64,000 bases of DNA from Aedes albopictus (GCF_035046485.1 NC_085137.1:7541977-7605976); one strand, 5' to 3'. Counted from the first letter of the stretch, positions 21,610 through 34,406 are shown. Numbers and translations are program-made. The notes: a model not told the origin generated them from the letters alone.

Positions 21610-22920
21610 GGTGAATGCCATCCCTGTTCCTGGAGGAATCTCTGGAGGAATCTCTGGAAGAATCTTTAGAGGAATTTCTAGTAAATACCTGGACCAATTC
21701 CTGAAGGAATTCCTGGAGGAAATGCTGGTGGGATTCCTGGAGGGATCCCTTGAACCAATTCCTTGAGAAATCTCTGGAGGAATACCTGGAGGAGAATTTT
21801 CTGGAAAAATTGTTCAAGGAAACCCTGGAAGAATTCCCGGAGGAATCCCTGGAAAAACTCCTGGAGGAATTACTGAAGAAATTCTTGAAAGAATTTCAAA
21901 AAGGAATCCCTGGAGGATTTTGTGGATCAATTCTTGGGGTAATTCTTTGAGGTGTTCTTGGTGGCAATCCTGGATGAAATGCCTGGATGAAATCCATAAT
22001 TCCTGAGGTAAATTCTGCATGAATTCCTGGTGGAATTCTCAAAGGTATTCCTGGAGGAGTCCCTGGAGGAATCCCTACAAAAATCCCTGGAGGAGAATTC
22101 GTGAAGGAATTCCTACAGCAATTCCTAGAGGAACTCCTGAAGGAATGTCTGGAGGAGCTTCTGAAGAAATTCCAGTAGACATACCTGAGAGAATATCTGG
22201 GGAAATCTCTAGAGAACTGCCTTTAGCTATCTTCTAAGGAACTCCTGGAGGAATCTCTAGAGCAATCCCTAGATGAATTTCTGGAAGATTTTCTTGAAGA
22301 TTCATTGGAGAACTTTCAGGTACAATCTCTGGAGGAACTCTTGGACAAATCCCTGAAAGATTTCCTGTCGGAGTTTCTGGATGAACACCTGGTGGAATCT
22401 CTAGAGGAATATCTGGAGTAATTTCTAGGGGAATCTCTAGCGGACTTTATAGAGGAATTCCTGGACGAATCCCTGTAGGAATTTTCAGACGAATCCCTGA
22501 AGGAATTCACAGAGTAATCCAGGAACAATTCCTGAAGGAATTTCTGGAAAAATCCCAAAAAAAGTGCTTGAAGTCATTTTTTAAATACTCCCGAATGTTG
22601 TTCCTGAAAAAATCACAGAAGGAATTCCCGGGTGAACTTCTGAATAAACCCCAAGAGGAATTCCTTAGGAAATCACAGGATATTTTTATTAGCGAATTTC
22701 TGGAAAAAAATCTGTAGAAATTTCTGGATAAAAAAATCTGAATAAATCCGTGTCTGCAATAATTTTTAGACGAATTATTGGAGGAACAATTGAATGGACT
22801 CTTAAAGTTTTTTTTACAAAATGTTTAAGGAATTTCTGGATTTGAAGATATTAAGGACAAATCTCAAAGAAATGTCTGGTGTAATCCCTAGATGCATTCT
22901 TGAAGGAATCTCTGGGAGAA
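21610..22920. repeat. degenerate 12-mer tract
   Basis: About 1.3 kb of GGAATTCCTGGAGGAATC-type units with many substitutions and indels. Frames of 60-80 codons inside it are repeat artefacts. Confidence 0.85.
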
Positions 22921-22979
22921 TCCAGTTATTTTGATCCTTCAAAACTGCAATCCAGATTTGCATATTCACATATCGTGCG

Positions 22980-23340
22980 ACTATGCCGCTTAAAAATCAT
23001 TTCAAGTCAGGTCCCCTGGCCCCCCCCTCCAGAAAAAAAAATTATCCGGTTTTTCCGTATCGTAAATTATCCTCAGAAACCTGCCGGTTGGTGGCAGTTC
23101 TCTCATGCCAATTTCCCAGTCCTTCCGGGCATGTTTCCTCGGGACAAAGTCGGCACACCACGGGAGTCAGAAACCACGGCCTTTCCTCGGTGGCTATCGA
23201 TGCCAACCTTGCCAGCCATCATCCTTGTCGGCCCGCCCTTGTCTCCCCGCCGTTTTTCTCGACCCACGCTGCACAGTGGCCGGAAGCCGGACAAAACCTC
23301 AAAAATCGACTTCAATATTTCATTTTTCTTATATTTTTCT
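22980..23340 (+). repeat. GC-rich dispersed repeat, copy 1
   Basis: Phrases such as CCTTTCCTCGGTGGCT and TGCCAGCCATC align with similar phrases at 25430-25530 (CCTTTCCTCTGTGGCT and GGCCAGCCACC). The two are diverged copies of one repeat. Overlapping frames in all three phases reflect base composition. The second copy runs into an RTE-like tail, so both may be LINE or SINE fragments. Confidence 0.55.
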
Positions 23341-25350
23341 TCCATTATGGATACTTCAACTAAGAAAACCCCAAATTTTCAAGTCATTTGGTCGAAAATT
23401 GAACCTTGTAGATTTTTTCAAAGTTGAAGTTTTATGTGCTACAATATTAGTATTTATTGTCATGATTTTATGAGCTTTCTTCATTAGTTCGTTGTAAAAG
23501 TTAGGAAGACTTTAATAATGTGACAATATTTTTTGTGTTTTTGGGTATGAATAACCATTACATTTCAGGGATTGATTGGAATTCAATCACAAAATTATTA
23601 TGTTTTTACAATATGCAAACATATTGACTTTTATGAAATTTTGGAGAAAAACTTCCTATTAAAGAGATCCAGTACTTGTTTAGGAAACATCAGAAAACGA
23701 CGCCGTATCCCAGATCTGACGTGCACTTTTGTCTAGTTTTTGGCTATATAGGTCACTGTTTGCGCATTTTTGCGCTAAGCGCGAAAAATTTTTTTTTTCT
23801 GTCATGTCACAATGGAGCCGCATGGTTGTGGAGGAAGTGATATTGTTTGAAGTTTAAATTTTATCTTAACATAGTTCAAATTGACTTCAGAATTCTAACA
23901 ATTTATTGTAATTTTCTTTCTTGTAAGAGACTTTCACCAAGTCAATTGGTCATAGTAGGAGGGGGTGGGTTTGTCTGATAATGTAATGGCCACAGCTTTA
24001 ATATTTTTTTTTATTATTTTTTTTTTTAATATTTTATTTTTTGTCAGAAAAACACAAGAAGGTGGGTGCTCCAGTAAAAAACAGTAAGCTGGAGAGGAAA
24101 GGAGTGATGACTAAGTATGAATAAGCCTTAATTTACTTAGACACTACCTACATGTTGCAGCACCAGATACAACTAACTCTTTTAACCATCAAAATAAAAG
24201 AAAAACAAAAACAACCGCGAAAAACATGTAAAAATAACTACAAATCATTGCTCGTTGATTTTTTTAACTGGTCGTTTCTTCGATTCATCTTAATCGTTAG
24301 AATTGCTCAACAACCTTGGAAGCAATCTCTTCACGAACTTCTATCGAAGTTTCAATATATAGTGACAAATTCGTCGACATCTACGCGTTTTTTTTTTCTA
24401 CAAGCACGTCGCTACAGTTCAAAGCAACAATCATCTATAAAATATAAAAGGAATTCTCTAAACGGCGTAAAACGTTACGTTAAATATTTTTCTGCGTAAA
24501 CGTCGCGATCACCAAGGCAATCTTTGTATATTTTAATCGCAATTTTATGAAACGAAAATTTTACGCTCTTTAAACGTTACGTTAAACACATTTCTACTGA
24601 ACGACACACAGAGTGATAAAGATTTTGAAAATATTTTCTGGAAGTCTACTGTTCGTCAATATGATTCCCGATCTATGATGATCGTTTATCAAAAACTCCC
24701 TTCAATATTGTGAATATGAATTGCCAATTCTTTATAGATAAGGTTGTTTCGGTTGCTTCGACAAGTGATAGCAGAGATCGATGTACCTTACAACCCAAAC
24801 TCGAAGAGCATATATGAAGTTGTTGAAGCGAGATTGATAAAAAGCAGTTCAAATTTTACGCAGATCACTATATTAGACTATCTGACCCCATAACGATTGA
24901 ATTAACACATCTTCGTGTACCCACCGTTAAATGTCACGTGGTCTATGGGCAGTACCTGAGAATAGACCACGTCTTGTCAGCCAACATTGGTGTGTATTTG
25001 AATTGATCCATTGAAAGAAAACGTAGATAAACGATTTTTTCTAATGATTTATGTAGTTTTGAAGATTTTGGACCACCCTAACAGCAACAAATACACAATT
25101 ATAGTTTATTTCGATACCAATACATGATTTGATAACCCCCAAATTAAAAGGTTAATCAAAATCTACGTTCAGAAAGCACATCGTGATAGCTTATTATCGA
25201 TTATTTTTATACGCTTTCCATAATCAGCAGCTTTCAAAATTTTGAACCACCCTAATATAATAAAATCAAAATATATGAAAAATTCAATATCAGAAATAGA
25301 TTTAGGGAACTAAAATCATCATAACCTGTGAATTTTAGCAATTTCGGTTA
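23341..25350. other. AT-rich intergenic DNA, no gene seen
   Basis: Long A/T runs and no coding-like frame. The 115-codon frame at 24152-24499 is rich in K, Q and S and not recognisable. Confidence 0.45.
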
Positions 25351-25354
25351 ACAT

Positions 25355-25801
25355 TTGAGGTTTTGTCCGACTTTTGTATGGAGGCCCGCCACTGTGCGCT
25401 GCCCGCTGCCAAGCGCCCGGCCATTCCGGGACTGTTTCTTCGTGACGAAGCCGTCGTCACACCACTTGGGTCACAATCCCCCGGCCTTTCCTCTGTGGCT
25501 TTCGGGGCCCACCTGGCCAGCCACCGCCGCGCTGTGTTTGCTCCAACATCTGTATTGGCAATTTAAATTTGTCAATTGTCACTGGACTGCGGTCACTGGA
25601 GCACCGCACTCTAGATTGGTTTTGTTTGCGACCGTGTTAAACTTCTCTCTCACCTCATTTCCGGTTCATTTCTTTGGGAGCCCCCCGTTCCAGAGACCGG
25701 AGAGGTCTCACATCAAGCTAAGAACCTTCCCCGGGCCCAAGAATACCCACATACAAAATTTCACACCGATCGGTTCAGTAGTTTCTGAATGCATAGCGGT
25801 C

Positions 25802-25841
<40 letters not shown>

Positions 25842-25868
25842 GGAAATCCATTTTTATATATATAGATT
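25355..25868 (+). mobile_element. GC-rich repeat copy 2 ending in an RTE-like 3' tail
   Basis: After the GC-rich part comes ATTTCACACCGATCGGTTCA, then a (CAGA)n run of about 10 units near 25800-25842, then ATCCATTTTTATATATATAG. This wording is typical of the 3' ends of RTE-type non-LTR elements and their SINE partners. No RT remains, so this is a short non-autonomous or truncated copy. Confidence 0.65.
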
Positions 25869-26187
25869 TTTTCCTATATACAGGGGATAGACAAAATGAT
25901 CGGGACAGGCAAAATTTTCACTTTTCAAAAAATGTTCAACTAGTTGTAACTTTTCGAAAAAGGCATAAAATATTCTCAAATTTTCACTGTAAGTTCATCA
26001 ACTAGTTGTGTATCAGTGGTCCAAATTTGGAAAAGATCGGGTCATTCTCCACGAAGTTATAAAGATTCTTGAAAAAGGTAAAATTATCCGATAGCCAACT
26101 TTGAGCTGTTATATCTCCGTATTCAATGAAACGATTGCAATGAAATTTTGACCATTCATGACTTATATAATGAGTTCTGAAATAGTA

Positions 26188-26784
26188 CAGTATGCGGCAG
26201 GAAAAAATGCGAAAGTGTTTTTCAACTTCAATCCTCATTTTCGTCCATTTGACATTAACCAATCTATGTTTCAACGTTCCATGATCTATAATAGGCTAGT
26301 TTTCTGAAAAGTTAATTAAAAAATTTCCCATTTTGGTCACTAACCTTTACAGGGCGGCGCCCGAAGATGAAGACAACCAGAATTTTCAAACCGCAGAAAA
26401 TCGCACAGGTCGCTAAATTTCGCATCTGATAAAACAAAAATTTTGATTTTCTCTACAATATCATCAAATATATGTACTTATTTCATCTGGTATGTGAAAC
26501 TACATGGCTCTGGATCAGTGTGGTCTGGTTGTTCATCGAATTTGAGCTAATTTTGTTACTGTTATAGTCATTTTGTTTAATGACCATTGGGCGCGCAGTT
26601 TATTGATATCCGTTTATTAGGCCTACATTATCACATGTTAAACATCAAATGTGTTCTTTTTTATTTTTCAGTGCTAGAATATAGACATTGACTGATACAC
26701 TGTCATGAAAAAATAGTCATATATATCCCATATTTAGCGTGTAATAGTGCCTTGAACTTTTCGCATTTTTTCCTGCCGCACCCT
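26188..26784. mobile_element. 597-bp TA-flanked MITE nested in family A copy 1
   Basis: The inverted ends share TGCGGCAGGAAAAAATGCG (left CAGTA..., right CAGGG...), with TA at 26186-26187 and 26785-26786. It lies in a part of family A that copy 2 does not share. No coding capacity. Confidence 0.75.
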
Positions 26785-27068
26785 GTAGTTTACGCAAAAA
26801 GGTGCAGAGTCGTAAATTTATCCAACGAGGCTTGCCGAGTTGGACAATTGCGACGAGTGCTGTAAAAATCGAGTTCTGTACCGAGTTGCGTACAACGTTT
26901 TTTGCAAGTTCATAAATTACCGCTTGAACAAAATTTTTCATCAAACTGCATACTGATGCTCATAGAAATGTTTAAAAAAATCTGATCATAGCAGGTTATT
27001 CTGTGCAGTTGTCACAATTTTTCAAAACTGCATCCAGAAAGCATCAAGAAGTTGATCAAAACTGAAAA

Positions 27069-27130
27069 CAGTGCTGTAATGGTTCATTACGCAACGCAAA
27101 TCAGTGCTGTAATGAACCATTACAGCACTG
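27069..27130. repeat. 21-bp perfect inverted repeat
   Basis: CAGTGCTGTAATGGTTCATT plus one base at 27069-27089 is perfectly complementary to 27110-27130, with a 20-nt spacer. The right arm is also preceded by a direct repeat of its first half. Confidence 0.85.
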
Positions 27131-27834
27131 TTAATTTGATGTGGGAAAGTTGGCCTTTTCCTGTCAGATTTGCATGAGGTAAAACAGCCTATTACGATGA
27201 GGAATGGTATAAAACATTTAACTTAACTTGGAATTTTTAACAAAAGAAAAAGTTATAGCGATTTTATTTTTTTCGCGATATTTTAGTAAATTGGTCTATT
27301 TTTAATATGCATTTCATTAATTTTTCAAATTATTGGCGGCTATGTTATTACTTTCCTTCAAAACACATTTATATGTAAGTCAATTAGAGGGAAATTAAAT
27401 GAACTATAGTATGCATACTGAATTTTGAAACGATGTTGAATTTTGGGATAATTTGGTGTTTTATTAGAAAAATAATCTAATCGTAATCATTTTCTTCCAT
27501 GTTAAGAATTTTAAGTTAAGTCAAAGGTTTTTCATAGCTCATTATATAAGTCATAAATCGTCAGAATTTCATTGCATTCGATTCATTGAATCCGGAGATA
27601 TAACAGGTCAAAGTTGGCTATCGGATAACTTTACCTTTTTCAAGAATCTTTATAACTTCGTGAAGAATGGCCCGATCTTTTCCAAATTTGGACCACTGAT
27701 ACACAACTAGTTGATGAACTTACAGTAAAAATTTGAGAATATTTGATGCCTTTTTCGAAAAGTTACAGCTAGTTGAACCTTTTTTTGAAAAGTGAAAATT
27801 TTGCCTATCCCGATCATTTTGTCTATCCCCTGTA

Positions 27835-28860
27835 TTTCCAATATATAGCAGAATTTTGTTATTTTTCTGAATTCCATCAAGCACAAACCAACACTTTGGT
27901 TTGATTGTTAATCAGAATGTTTGTTATTTACTTTTAGTGACCTAGATTCCACTTTTTGTTGTTTTAATGTATTTATGGTATTATGATGCTCCATACAAAC
28001 ATCAGCAGTCCATAACACTACTTGTTCTCTACAAAACCAATATTTTACAGTAGTTTATTTACTTTCTCGTGATTGTGGAGACTGTTTTATTCACGTAGTT
28101 GGCAAGTTTGAGCCCAAACCTTGATCCAAATCTTGAAATTTAAATGAAAATTATTTATCATACATTTCATGTCTTTGTATAGAAAAATGCTATAGTAACC
28201 ACAACTCTTAGACCACTTTTGAAAACAGTTTCAATGATTAATATTCACTAGAAACATATTCTGGTGTGAAATCAATTCGATACTGGAGAAGTATTACGTT
28301 TGAGTTGAAAATAACGTGGAAAACTCAGGCATTCATATCAATGTTTCAACTTGTCCCATAGGGTTAATTTCGACGGGTAAATTGAACCAGAGTTATGCAA
28401 AAGTTAACAAGTCAAACATATTATATTTTCCACCAGATTTCGTTTATTAGTTTCTGTATGCATCTTTTAAAACGGAAAGATTAAAATTCAATCGGTATTT
28501 TGATTTGTTTTCTTGTATGTATATGTATTAAAATTTAATTATTTTTTAAGATAGAAAAAATAAAAAAATTGTGATTCTTATAAAACTTAGACTTTTGAAT
28601 AAAAATTGAATTTTTCAATGCATAAATATGCTCACCCTAGGGCACTATTATCAAGATTTTTTCAAAATAAAAATACCGATATTGACTGGATTTTAAAGCC
28701 TTCGTTTCATCTTACCCCGCGTTTCAACTTGCCCCGGTGTACCTTATACAATATAAAGCGACGATTTTCGCTACATTAAAGCGATGCTAGCAAACTTGCT
28801 GCTTGACACTTTGAACGTACGATTTTTTCAGGATTCTATCCGATTGTATCCGGTACTTTT
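27835..28860. other. AT-rich intergenic DNA, no gene seen
   Basis: Only short frames and A/T-rich sequence. Confidence 0.45.
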
Positions 28861-29332
28861 TATGACGGGCTTGGTGGTCTAGTGGCTACCACTCTGGGTT
28901 CAATCCCTGGCCCGTCCTTTTCCTCCTACTTTGTATCTTTCAATCTACTTTATCCCTCTTTCTTCCCTACATATATGTACAACTCATATATATTCATATG
29001 TTCACAGCCATCGCTAGAATCAGAAACGAATTGAAAAATTCGTTTCCCTTCCTTCCAACTTCACAGTACAGTGTGTAAACGCCCACAAGTTATGCAACCA
29101 AAGCGAACAGTGTCGCTTGACCTTCCCTATCCATGGATCGCATCGCCGACCCAACGGTGACTACCAGATCACTCATTCTTTCCGTCTAAAAATACCCCAG
29201 TCCATGTGGGTTGTGGAGACGCAGAGTGATCTCGGTCTCTAGTGGCAACAACCATCATACCTACTCTAACATTCCTTTTCCTTCCCAACTGACTGTAAGA
29301 GAACTTGTCCGGCGCCGTATGTATGTTGCTGC
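28861..29332 (+). mobile_element. tRNA-derived SINE, family B, copy 1
   Basis: The head is GACGGGCTTGGTGGTCTAG (A box), followed by GGGTTCAATCCC (B box) and GGCCCGTCC. The body contains GACGCAGAGTGATCTCGG and ends near CCGGCGCCG. It is about 80% similar to the inverted copy split between 32007-32345 and 40118-40238. Its head lacks about 20 bp of the anticodon region kept by that copy. Confidence 0.75.
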
Positions 29333-29336
29333 TTAA

Positions 29337-30262
29337 ACTGCACTTTGAGAATAAGTGGAGTGTCCCAGCCCTTATAAATTTGAATCTCAGTGCAATTTAG
29401 TTTTTTAACGTTTCCATGGTCTCGAGACCAAAGCAAAACCCTGGTTTTATATTTATACCGGAAAATTAAGGAAATTTGGCGTAGCATATAAATAAATCAG
29501 AGATGTTTGTTTTTTAGTTTTTAAAATATGATTTTTGAAAATGAAAGGTCAAATTTTGACATACAATACATTTTTTAAAATTTGATCATATTTTGAATCC
29601 TTATTGAACCATGGATACCAAAAACACTAGGAATCACTCAAAAAAGCAATACAATGCATAGTTTTATGAGAATTTCCAGTTTTAGGCAATTCTTAAGCAG
29701 ATAATATTAAGTTATATGATTCTCTATATTCAAAAAATCATATCTTAAAAACTAAAAAAACATACATTTCTGATTTTTTTATATGCTACGCGAAATTACC
29801 TGAATTTTCTGATAAAAATATAAAACCATGATACCCCTTTGGTCCCGAGACCATAAAAACGTGGATAAACTAAAATAAATATATTTTTTGCATCTAAACA
29901 CATTTTGATCCCTTTAACGTATTTTTTCCTAAAACTGCAATTCAATAGCTTTCAAACAAAAAAAAAGAAAGTTTAAAATCGGTCAACTGATTCAAATATT
30001 ACGATTTTTTGAAAATTTTTAGTTTTTCAATACCTTGATTTTAGGACCTTCCTATCTGGAAATAAAAATACTGGTTTAATTGTTTTCGATGATCTACAAA
30101 CCCACCAAGTTTCACAACAAACGGAGTTGCACTATACATATCGCTTTTCTATGGAATGGCTGCATGTCAATGGTTGCTCCTCCGTGATTGATCTGAGCTG
30201 GTACTACACTGAGATCCAAATGAATAAGGGCTAGGACGATCAACTTATTCTCAAAGTGCAAT
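29337..30262. mobile_element. 926-bp inverted-repeat element flanked by TTAA
   Basis: TTAA at 29333-29336 and 30263-30266. The ends are ACTGCACTTTGAGAATAAG and its imperfect complement. Inner parts also fold back (GGTCTCGAGACC at 29420 against GGTCCCGAGACC near 29850, and the ATATGCTACGC segments). No ORF. It appears to have entered the TTAA that joined SINE B copy 1 to the next element. Confidence 0.7.
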
Positions 30263-30266
30263 TTAA

Positions 30267-32002
30267 CCCTCTAATACCCATTTTTTTTCTTTTTATCTAA
30301 ATATCATTTTTCGACGTCTAACATTGATTTAATCTTGTTTTGGAAGATGATTCTTTTTAATTCTCGATTTTGTGAATTTTGTTTGTTTGTTTTTTTTTTA
30401 TTTTTCTAATTTATATTTTTGAACGTCCCTACACTTTTTTATTTTTCCTTGAAGCCTATTTGGTATACACTGGGGACCTATTTCTATGCACATGGTTGGG
30501 ACTGCATGAATTAAAATGTGCATAAATTAAAAAAGGCATAAAACGAGGGAAATTTATGCATAAATTAAGTTTGGGCGTTAAGTAAAGAATCTAGTTCGCG
30601 AGAGCAGGTCTTGCTCCTGGGCAGTTGAGGTGGATCTAAGGGGGCTTCCAGAAAGTTCCCAGAGAACCTAAAGAGGGGGTTCCAAGGGGCTTCAGGGGCG
30701 TTTTAAGGTGTTCTTTCGGGGTATTTGAGGAGCCTTTTAAGGATGTTCTGTCAAGATTTTTTGGTGTTTTCATGGGATTACGGGGAATTCTGGAGTATTC
30801 CAATAGTATTAAGTGGATTTCAGGAGCGTTCCAAGGGGCTTTAGGGGCAATTCAAGGGATCTCAGGAGCACCTGAGATGCTCCGAACCCCCCGAAAACTC
30901 CTCCGTAACACCTCTGAATCCCAACTAAGAGGCTCTGAAAGGTCCTAAAATGCCTCCAAAAAGCCCCTTTAGACCCACTCGGATCCAATGTAACGCACCT
31001 GAGGGGATCCAAACCTCCCGAAAACTCCTCCTTAACGCTTTCGTAACGCCTCTAAATCCCACAGAAAATGCTCTGAAGCGTCCTGAAACGCCTTCAAGAT
31101 CCCTCTTTAACCCCCTTGGAGCCCATTTTATGGTCATGAGAGGCCCGAATCACACCGAAAATGATCTAAAACATTCTGAAATACCTCCAAAATCCCCCTC
31201 GGGCCCCATGTAACGCACCTGAGAAGCTCCGAACACCCCAAAAACTGCCTCTGAATCGCGACGAAAATGGTCTGAAACTGAAACATCCTGAAATGACTTA
31301 AAAAATCCTCCTAAACCAAAACTCCTAAAAACGCTCCTGCAACGCCTCTGAAACCAGCCTAAAATGCTCTGAAACTTCCTGAAATGACTCCGAAACCCCT
31401 TTAAGACCCACTCGGACCCCATGTAACGCACATAAGACCTTCGGAAACACCTAAAACGCACTTGTAACCTTCCTTTGCTCTCCTTAATGAACACCACTTG
31501 GCCGCCGTTGCAATAGTTCCCGTCATTATTAAATATTCTTAATCACATTATTAAATTAAAAAGTGTATATAAATTAAAAGTGCATAAAAATTACATGCAT
31601 CAAAAGAGGTTTTAGTGTACCGATTTTTTTTAAGATGAAAACATTTTGAGATTTAATGATTATTGTAAAAATATTTACCTTATGATTTTTTTTCGTGGAA
31701 AATTTTATTTTCCGTGTATATTTAACTTCCTTAAACTCTTTTACAATAATAGAATGATTGAGGAAAAATTAAAATATGGTAATTGTTGCGATTCAATACA
31801 AAAGAAACAATGAAATCTGAAAGGTGATCAAGACAACAATTTTTCAATGATTTTTAAAAAATGTTAATACGACTTGAAATACACCAAAAACCATTTTGAG
31901 ATTTACAGCAAAAAATATAAAAGTTCTGATTGCCCAGGCAAGGAAAAATACAAAAATGCTCAAACTATACCCTGTCTAAAGGTGGGGTTGGGTATTTGAG
32001 GA
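30267..32002. mobile_element. TTAA-flanked element with CCCTCTAATACCCA end
   Basis: Left end CCCTCTAATACCCA after TTAA (30263-30266). The right end, read inverted, is TCCTCAAATACCCAACCCC before TTAA (32003-32006). TTAA targets with CCC ends are typical of piggyBac-like non-autonomous elements. The inside holds a GC-rich degenerate satellite and no transposase. Confidence 0.5.
30620..31480. repeat. degenerate GC-rich tandem repeat, about 108-bp unit
   Basis: ATGTAACGCACCTGAG or a close variant recurs at about 30988, 31206 and 31418 (about 2 x 108 bp apart). Between these, phrases such as CGAAAACTCCTCCGTAACGC and AAAATGCTCTGAA alternate. Frames of 70-115 codons on both strands are repeat artefacts. 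Confidence 0.65.
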
Positions 32003-32006
32003 TTAA

Positions 32007-32345
32007 GCAGCTGATACATTTTTGATCAATAAAGGCGCCGGCCAAGTCCTTACAGTCAGCTAGAAAGTGAAAGGAATGTTAGAGTGTGCTGGTTGTTGCT
32101 ACTAGAGACCCAGAACACTTTGCGTCTCTACAACCCGCGTGGACGTGGTATTTGTTAAACAGAAAGGATGGGAAATCACCGTGGGGTTGGTGATGCGATT
32201 CATGAATAGCGGCTACTTATAGTGTTTGTAAGGTGATAGATTGTGAAAACTATGAAGGTCAAGCGGTTCGCTTTGGTTGCAAAACTGGTATGCATTATAT
32301 ACACTGTACTGGGGAAGTTGGAAGGAAGGGAAACGACTTTTTTAA
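32007..32345 (-). mobile_element. SINE family B, copy 2, tail part
   Basis: This is the inverted body and tail of family B (GGCGCCGG near the tail, GAGACGCAAAGTG in the body). It is cut at GACTTTTTAA, where the Penelope element begins. The head continues at 40118-40238. Confidence 0.75.
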
Positions 32346-32579
32346 CTTTACTATTACTTTAGAGCTTTTAGTAGAACTTGTTACTTCAGACTCTAGTTTA
32401 ATTTAAAAACACTTCACTAATACTTTACTTTTGCAAAAGAAAATAAAAAAATGAATAACTCTTTTAAAGAAAAACTAGAAAGGACGAGCAAATTCCTTTT
32501 AATTCTACTACTGTGCTTATCTTCGGACAGATAGGCCTATTTCGTCTGTGACTTACAGACTTCTTCAGTGTCAAGTGCT
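32345..32579 (-). repeat. Penelope pLTR, 3' copy
   Basis: 235 bp, identical to 39662-39896. It contains a hammerhead-like motif. Confidence 0.9.
32521..32575 (-). ncRNA. hammerhead-ribozyme-like motif 1
   Basis: The core reads CUGAAGA. A 6-bp stem II follows (GUCUGU/ACAGAC, loop AAGUC), then GAA, then a short palindromic stem III (AUA-GGCC-UAU), then C at the cleavage position. Stem I is GACA/UGUC extended by CUU/AAG. Every conserved core base is present, but one extra A separates the core A9 from stem II. Hammerheads in Penelope pLTRs are established knowledge. Activity of this variant is not shown. Confidence 0.6.
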
Positions 32580-32836
32580 CGACTGAAGAAAACCTCGCAT
32601 TCGTTGTGGTATTTATACTAGAAGTGTATGTGTAGGTACGTGTGTGGGTAAAAGTGTAGGTATAAAAATGTAGGTACAAAAATTGTAGGTACAGTTTTGT
32701 AAAAAAAGGGGTGTATCTACCTGTTAGAAAACAGGGTGTCAATAAGATACCTAAAGCTAGGAAAATTCCTACCGATTTGGTAGGTAGTCAATTGGTGTTT
32801 GTTGTGTTATTTTTTTCCTGCCGATTTGGTAGGTAG

Positions 32837-34380
32837 TCAATTTGTGTTTTGTGTATTGTGTAATGTTTTGTGAGTGTTAGGTAAAAATTTAAACAGCCAC
32901 GTGTACCCATTGCCCTGATCCTTGTTAAGTAGTTTTTTATTGTTTTGTTTGTAAATTTCTAAACTTTCTGCAACATCAAGTTTCCATGGGTTTGTAATGT
33001 GTCGTAAGAGTTTAATATTTGAAGTATTCAAAAAATGTCCTTCATTGAAAATATGTTCAGCAACTTTAGATTTAAAATGGTGAATGAGTCCCTTGTCTGT
33101 GTCTTTGTGTGCTTTTGATACTTCCGTTATGTGTTCTTTGAATCGTGTGTTGAGTGTGCGTTTTGTTTGTCCTATGTATATTTTGTCACAGTGATTACAT
33201 GTTATTTTGTAAACACCAGATTTTGTTAAGTTCTCCAACGGGTCTTTCGTAGATCCTAAGAGAGTTTGAAGTTGGTTAGCTTTGCTTGTGAAAACTAATT
33301 CAAAACCAAACTTTCTGAGAATTGGTCGGAGTTTTTTGGTGTCATTGTTGTAGTTTACAATTATCCGTTTAAGTGTAGGTTCTGTCCGTGTCAGTGTAGT
33401 CAAAGAACGTCTGTATTGTTGTTGTGTCTTTTTGTTGATGATCTGTTGTATTGTTTGTTTTGTGTAACCGTTCAACTGTGCTGTTTCGAAAATGTAATTA
33501 AGTTCTTTCGTTTTTCCTGTTTCACTAAGTGGAAGTGTCTGCATTCGGTGTATCATGTGATTGAAGGATGCAATTTTGTGTTGATGTGAGTGATTTGATG
33601 AATTTGGAATAGTGCGTTGAGTGTGTGTCGGTTTTCTGTAAATTTCGAAGGAAAGTGTTGATTCTTGTTTTACGATGAGTATGTCCAAAAATGGTAGTTG
33701 GTTGTTCTGTTCAATTTCACAAGTGAATTCGATGTTTTTGTGTGCATTATTGATATTGTTCAAGATTTCAGGTAAAAGATGTTTCTTAACAATGCTAAAC
33801 ACGTCGTCAACGTATCTCCACCAGACTTCAGGAAGCTGTTTGTTGTTTTCTAAGCGTTTTTCCAAATTTGCCATAAAAATTTCACTTAAAAATGGAGAAA
33901 GTGGATTGCCCATGGGGGCACCATTAAGTTGTTTGTAGGTTTCATTTCTGAACGAAAAATAATTTTCTTCCATACAAAGTTTGGTTAATTTGATGTATGT
34001 ACGAACTTTCTTAATCCAATCTGAATCTGAATCTTCATATTGGTTCAGAAGCCAATCTTCTAGTAGGTTAATGGCCTCTTTAACTGGAATGCTTGGAAAA
34101 AGTGATTTAACGTCGAATGAAACTAAAATTTCATCGTCATTAACGGATAAATTCTGTACTAGTTCTGTGAATTGTTCGGAATTCTTGACAGATCTACTGT
34201 GAAATTTTTTAGGCATGTTTTGGAATTCTTGTACTAAATATTTGGCAATTTTGTGTGTAGGTGAACCAATGGCTGAAACAATCTCACGCATTTCATTTCC
34301 AGGTTTATGAACTTTGGGAAGTCCTTTTATTCTTGGCAATGAAGGGTTAGATTCTTTCAGGCTTTTAATGACGCTTCCTA
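32837..34380 (-). CDS. Penelope RT and GIY-YIG endonuclease, C-terminal part
   Basis: About 514 codons. Early motifs are LPRIKGLPKVHKPG and FDVKSLFPSIP, then GAPMGNPLSPFLSEIF, the YVDD catalytic box (33803-33814), and LPFLDILI. The C-terminal quarter has SGVYKITCNHC and IYIGQTKRTL, the GIY-YIG nuclease motifs, followed by a conserved Arg and a His-rich segment. This is the domain set specific to Penelope-like elements, where RT copies the RNA and the nuclease nicks the target. The frame continues a few codons into the inserted element up to 34408, but those codons are not Penelope. The N-terminal part lies 4.39 kb away at 38767-39657. Confidence 0.93.
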
Positions 34381-34406
34381 CCCGAGCAGAAGGGAATACC
34401 CAAAAC

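Larger units (their letters stand above)
25881..27832. mobile_element. TA-flanked inverted-repeat element, family A, copy 1 (1.95 kb)
   Basis: Starts CAGGGGATAGACAAAATGAT and ends with the inverted version, with TA at 25879-25880 and 27833-27834. The arms run for about 300 bp with high identity. No transposase frame is present. It shares both ends with the shorter copy at 41414-42334. The TA duplication suggests a Tc1/mariner/pogo-type non-autonomous element. Confidence 0.85.

Noticed and set aside
28861..28920. true tRNA gene
   Set aside because: A and B boxes are present but the anticodon arm is missing and the sequence continues into a SINE body. The same holds for the heads at 19337, 40238, 42430 and 61990.
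30809..31497. overlapping frames of 67-115 codons on both strands
   Set aside because: They follow the degenerate 108-bp tandem repeat and share no known domain.
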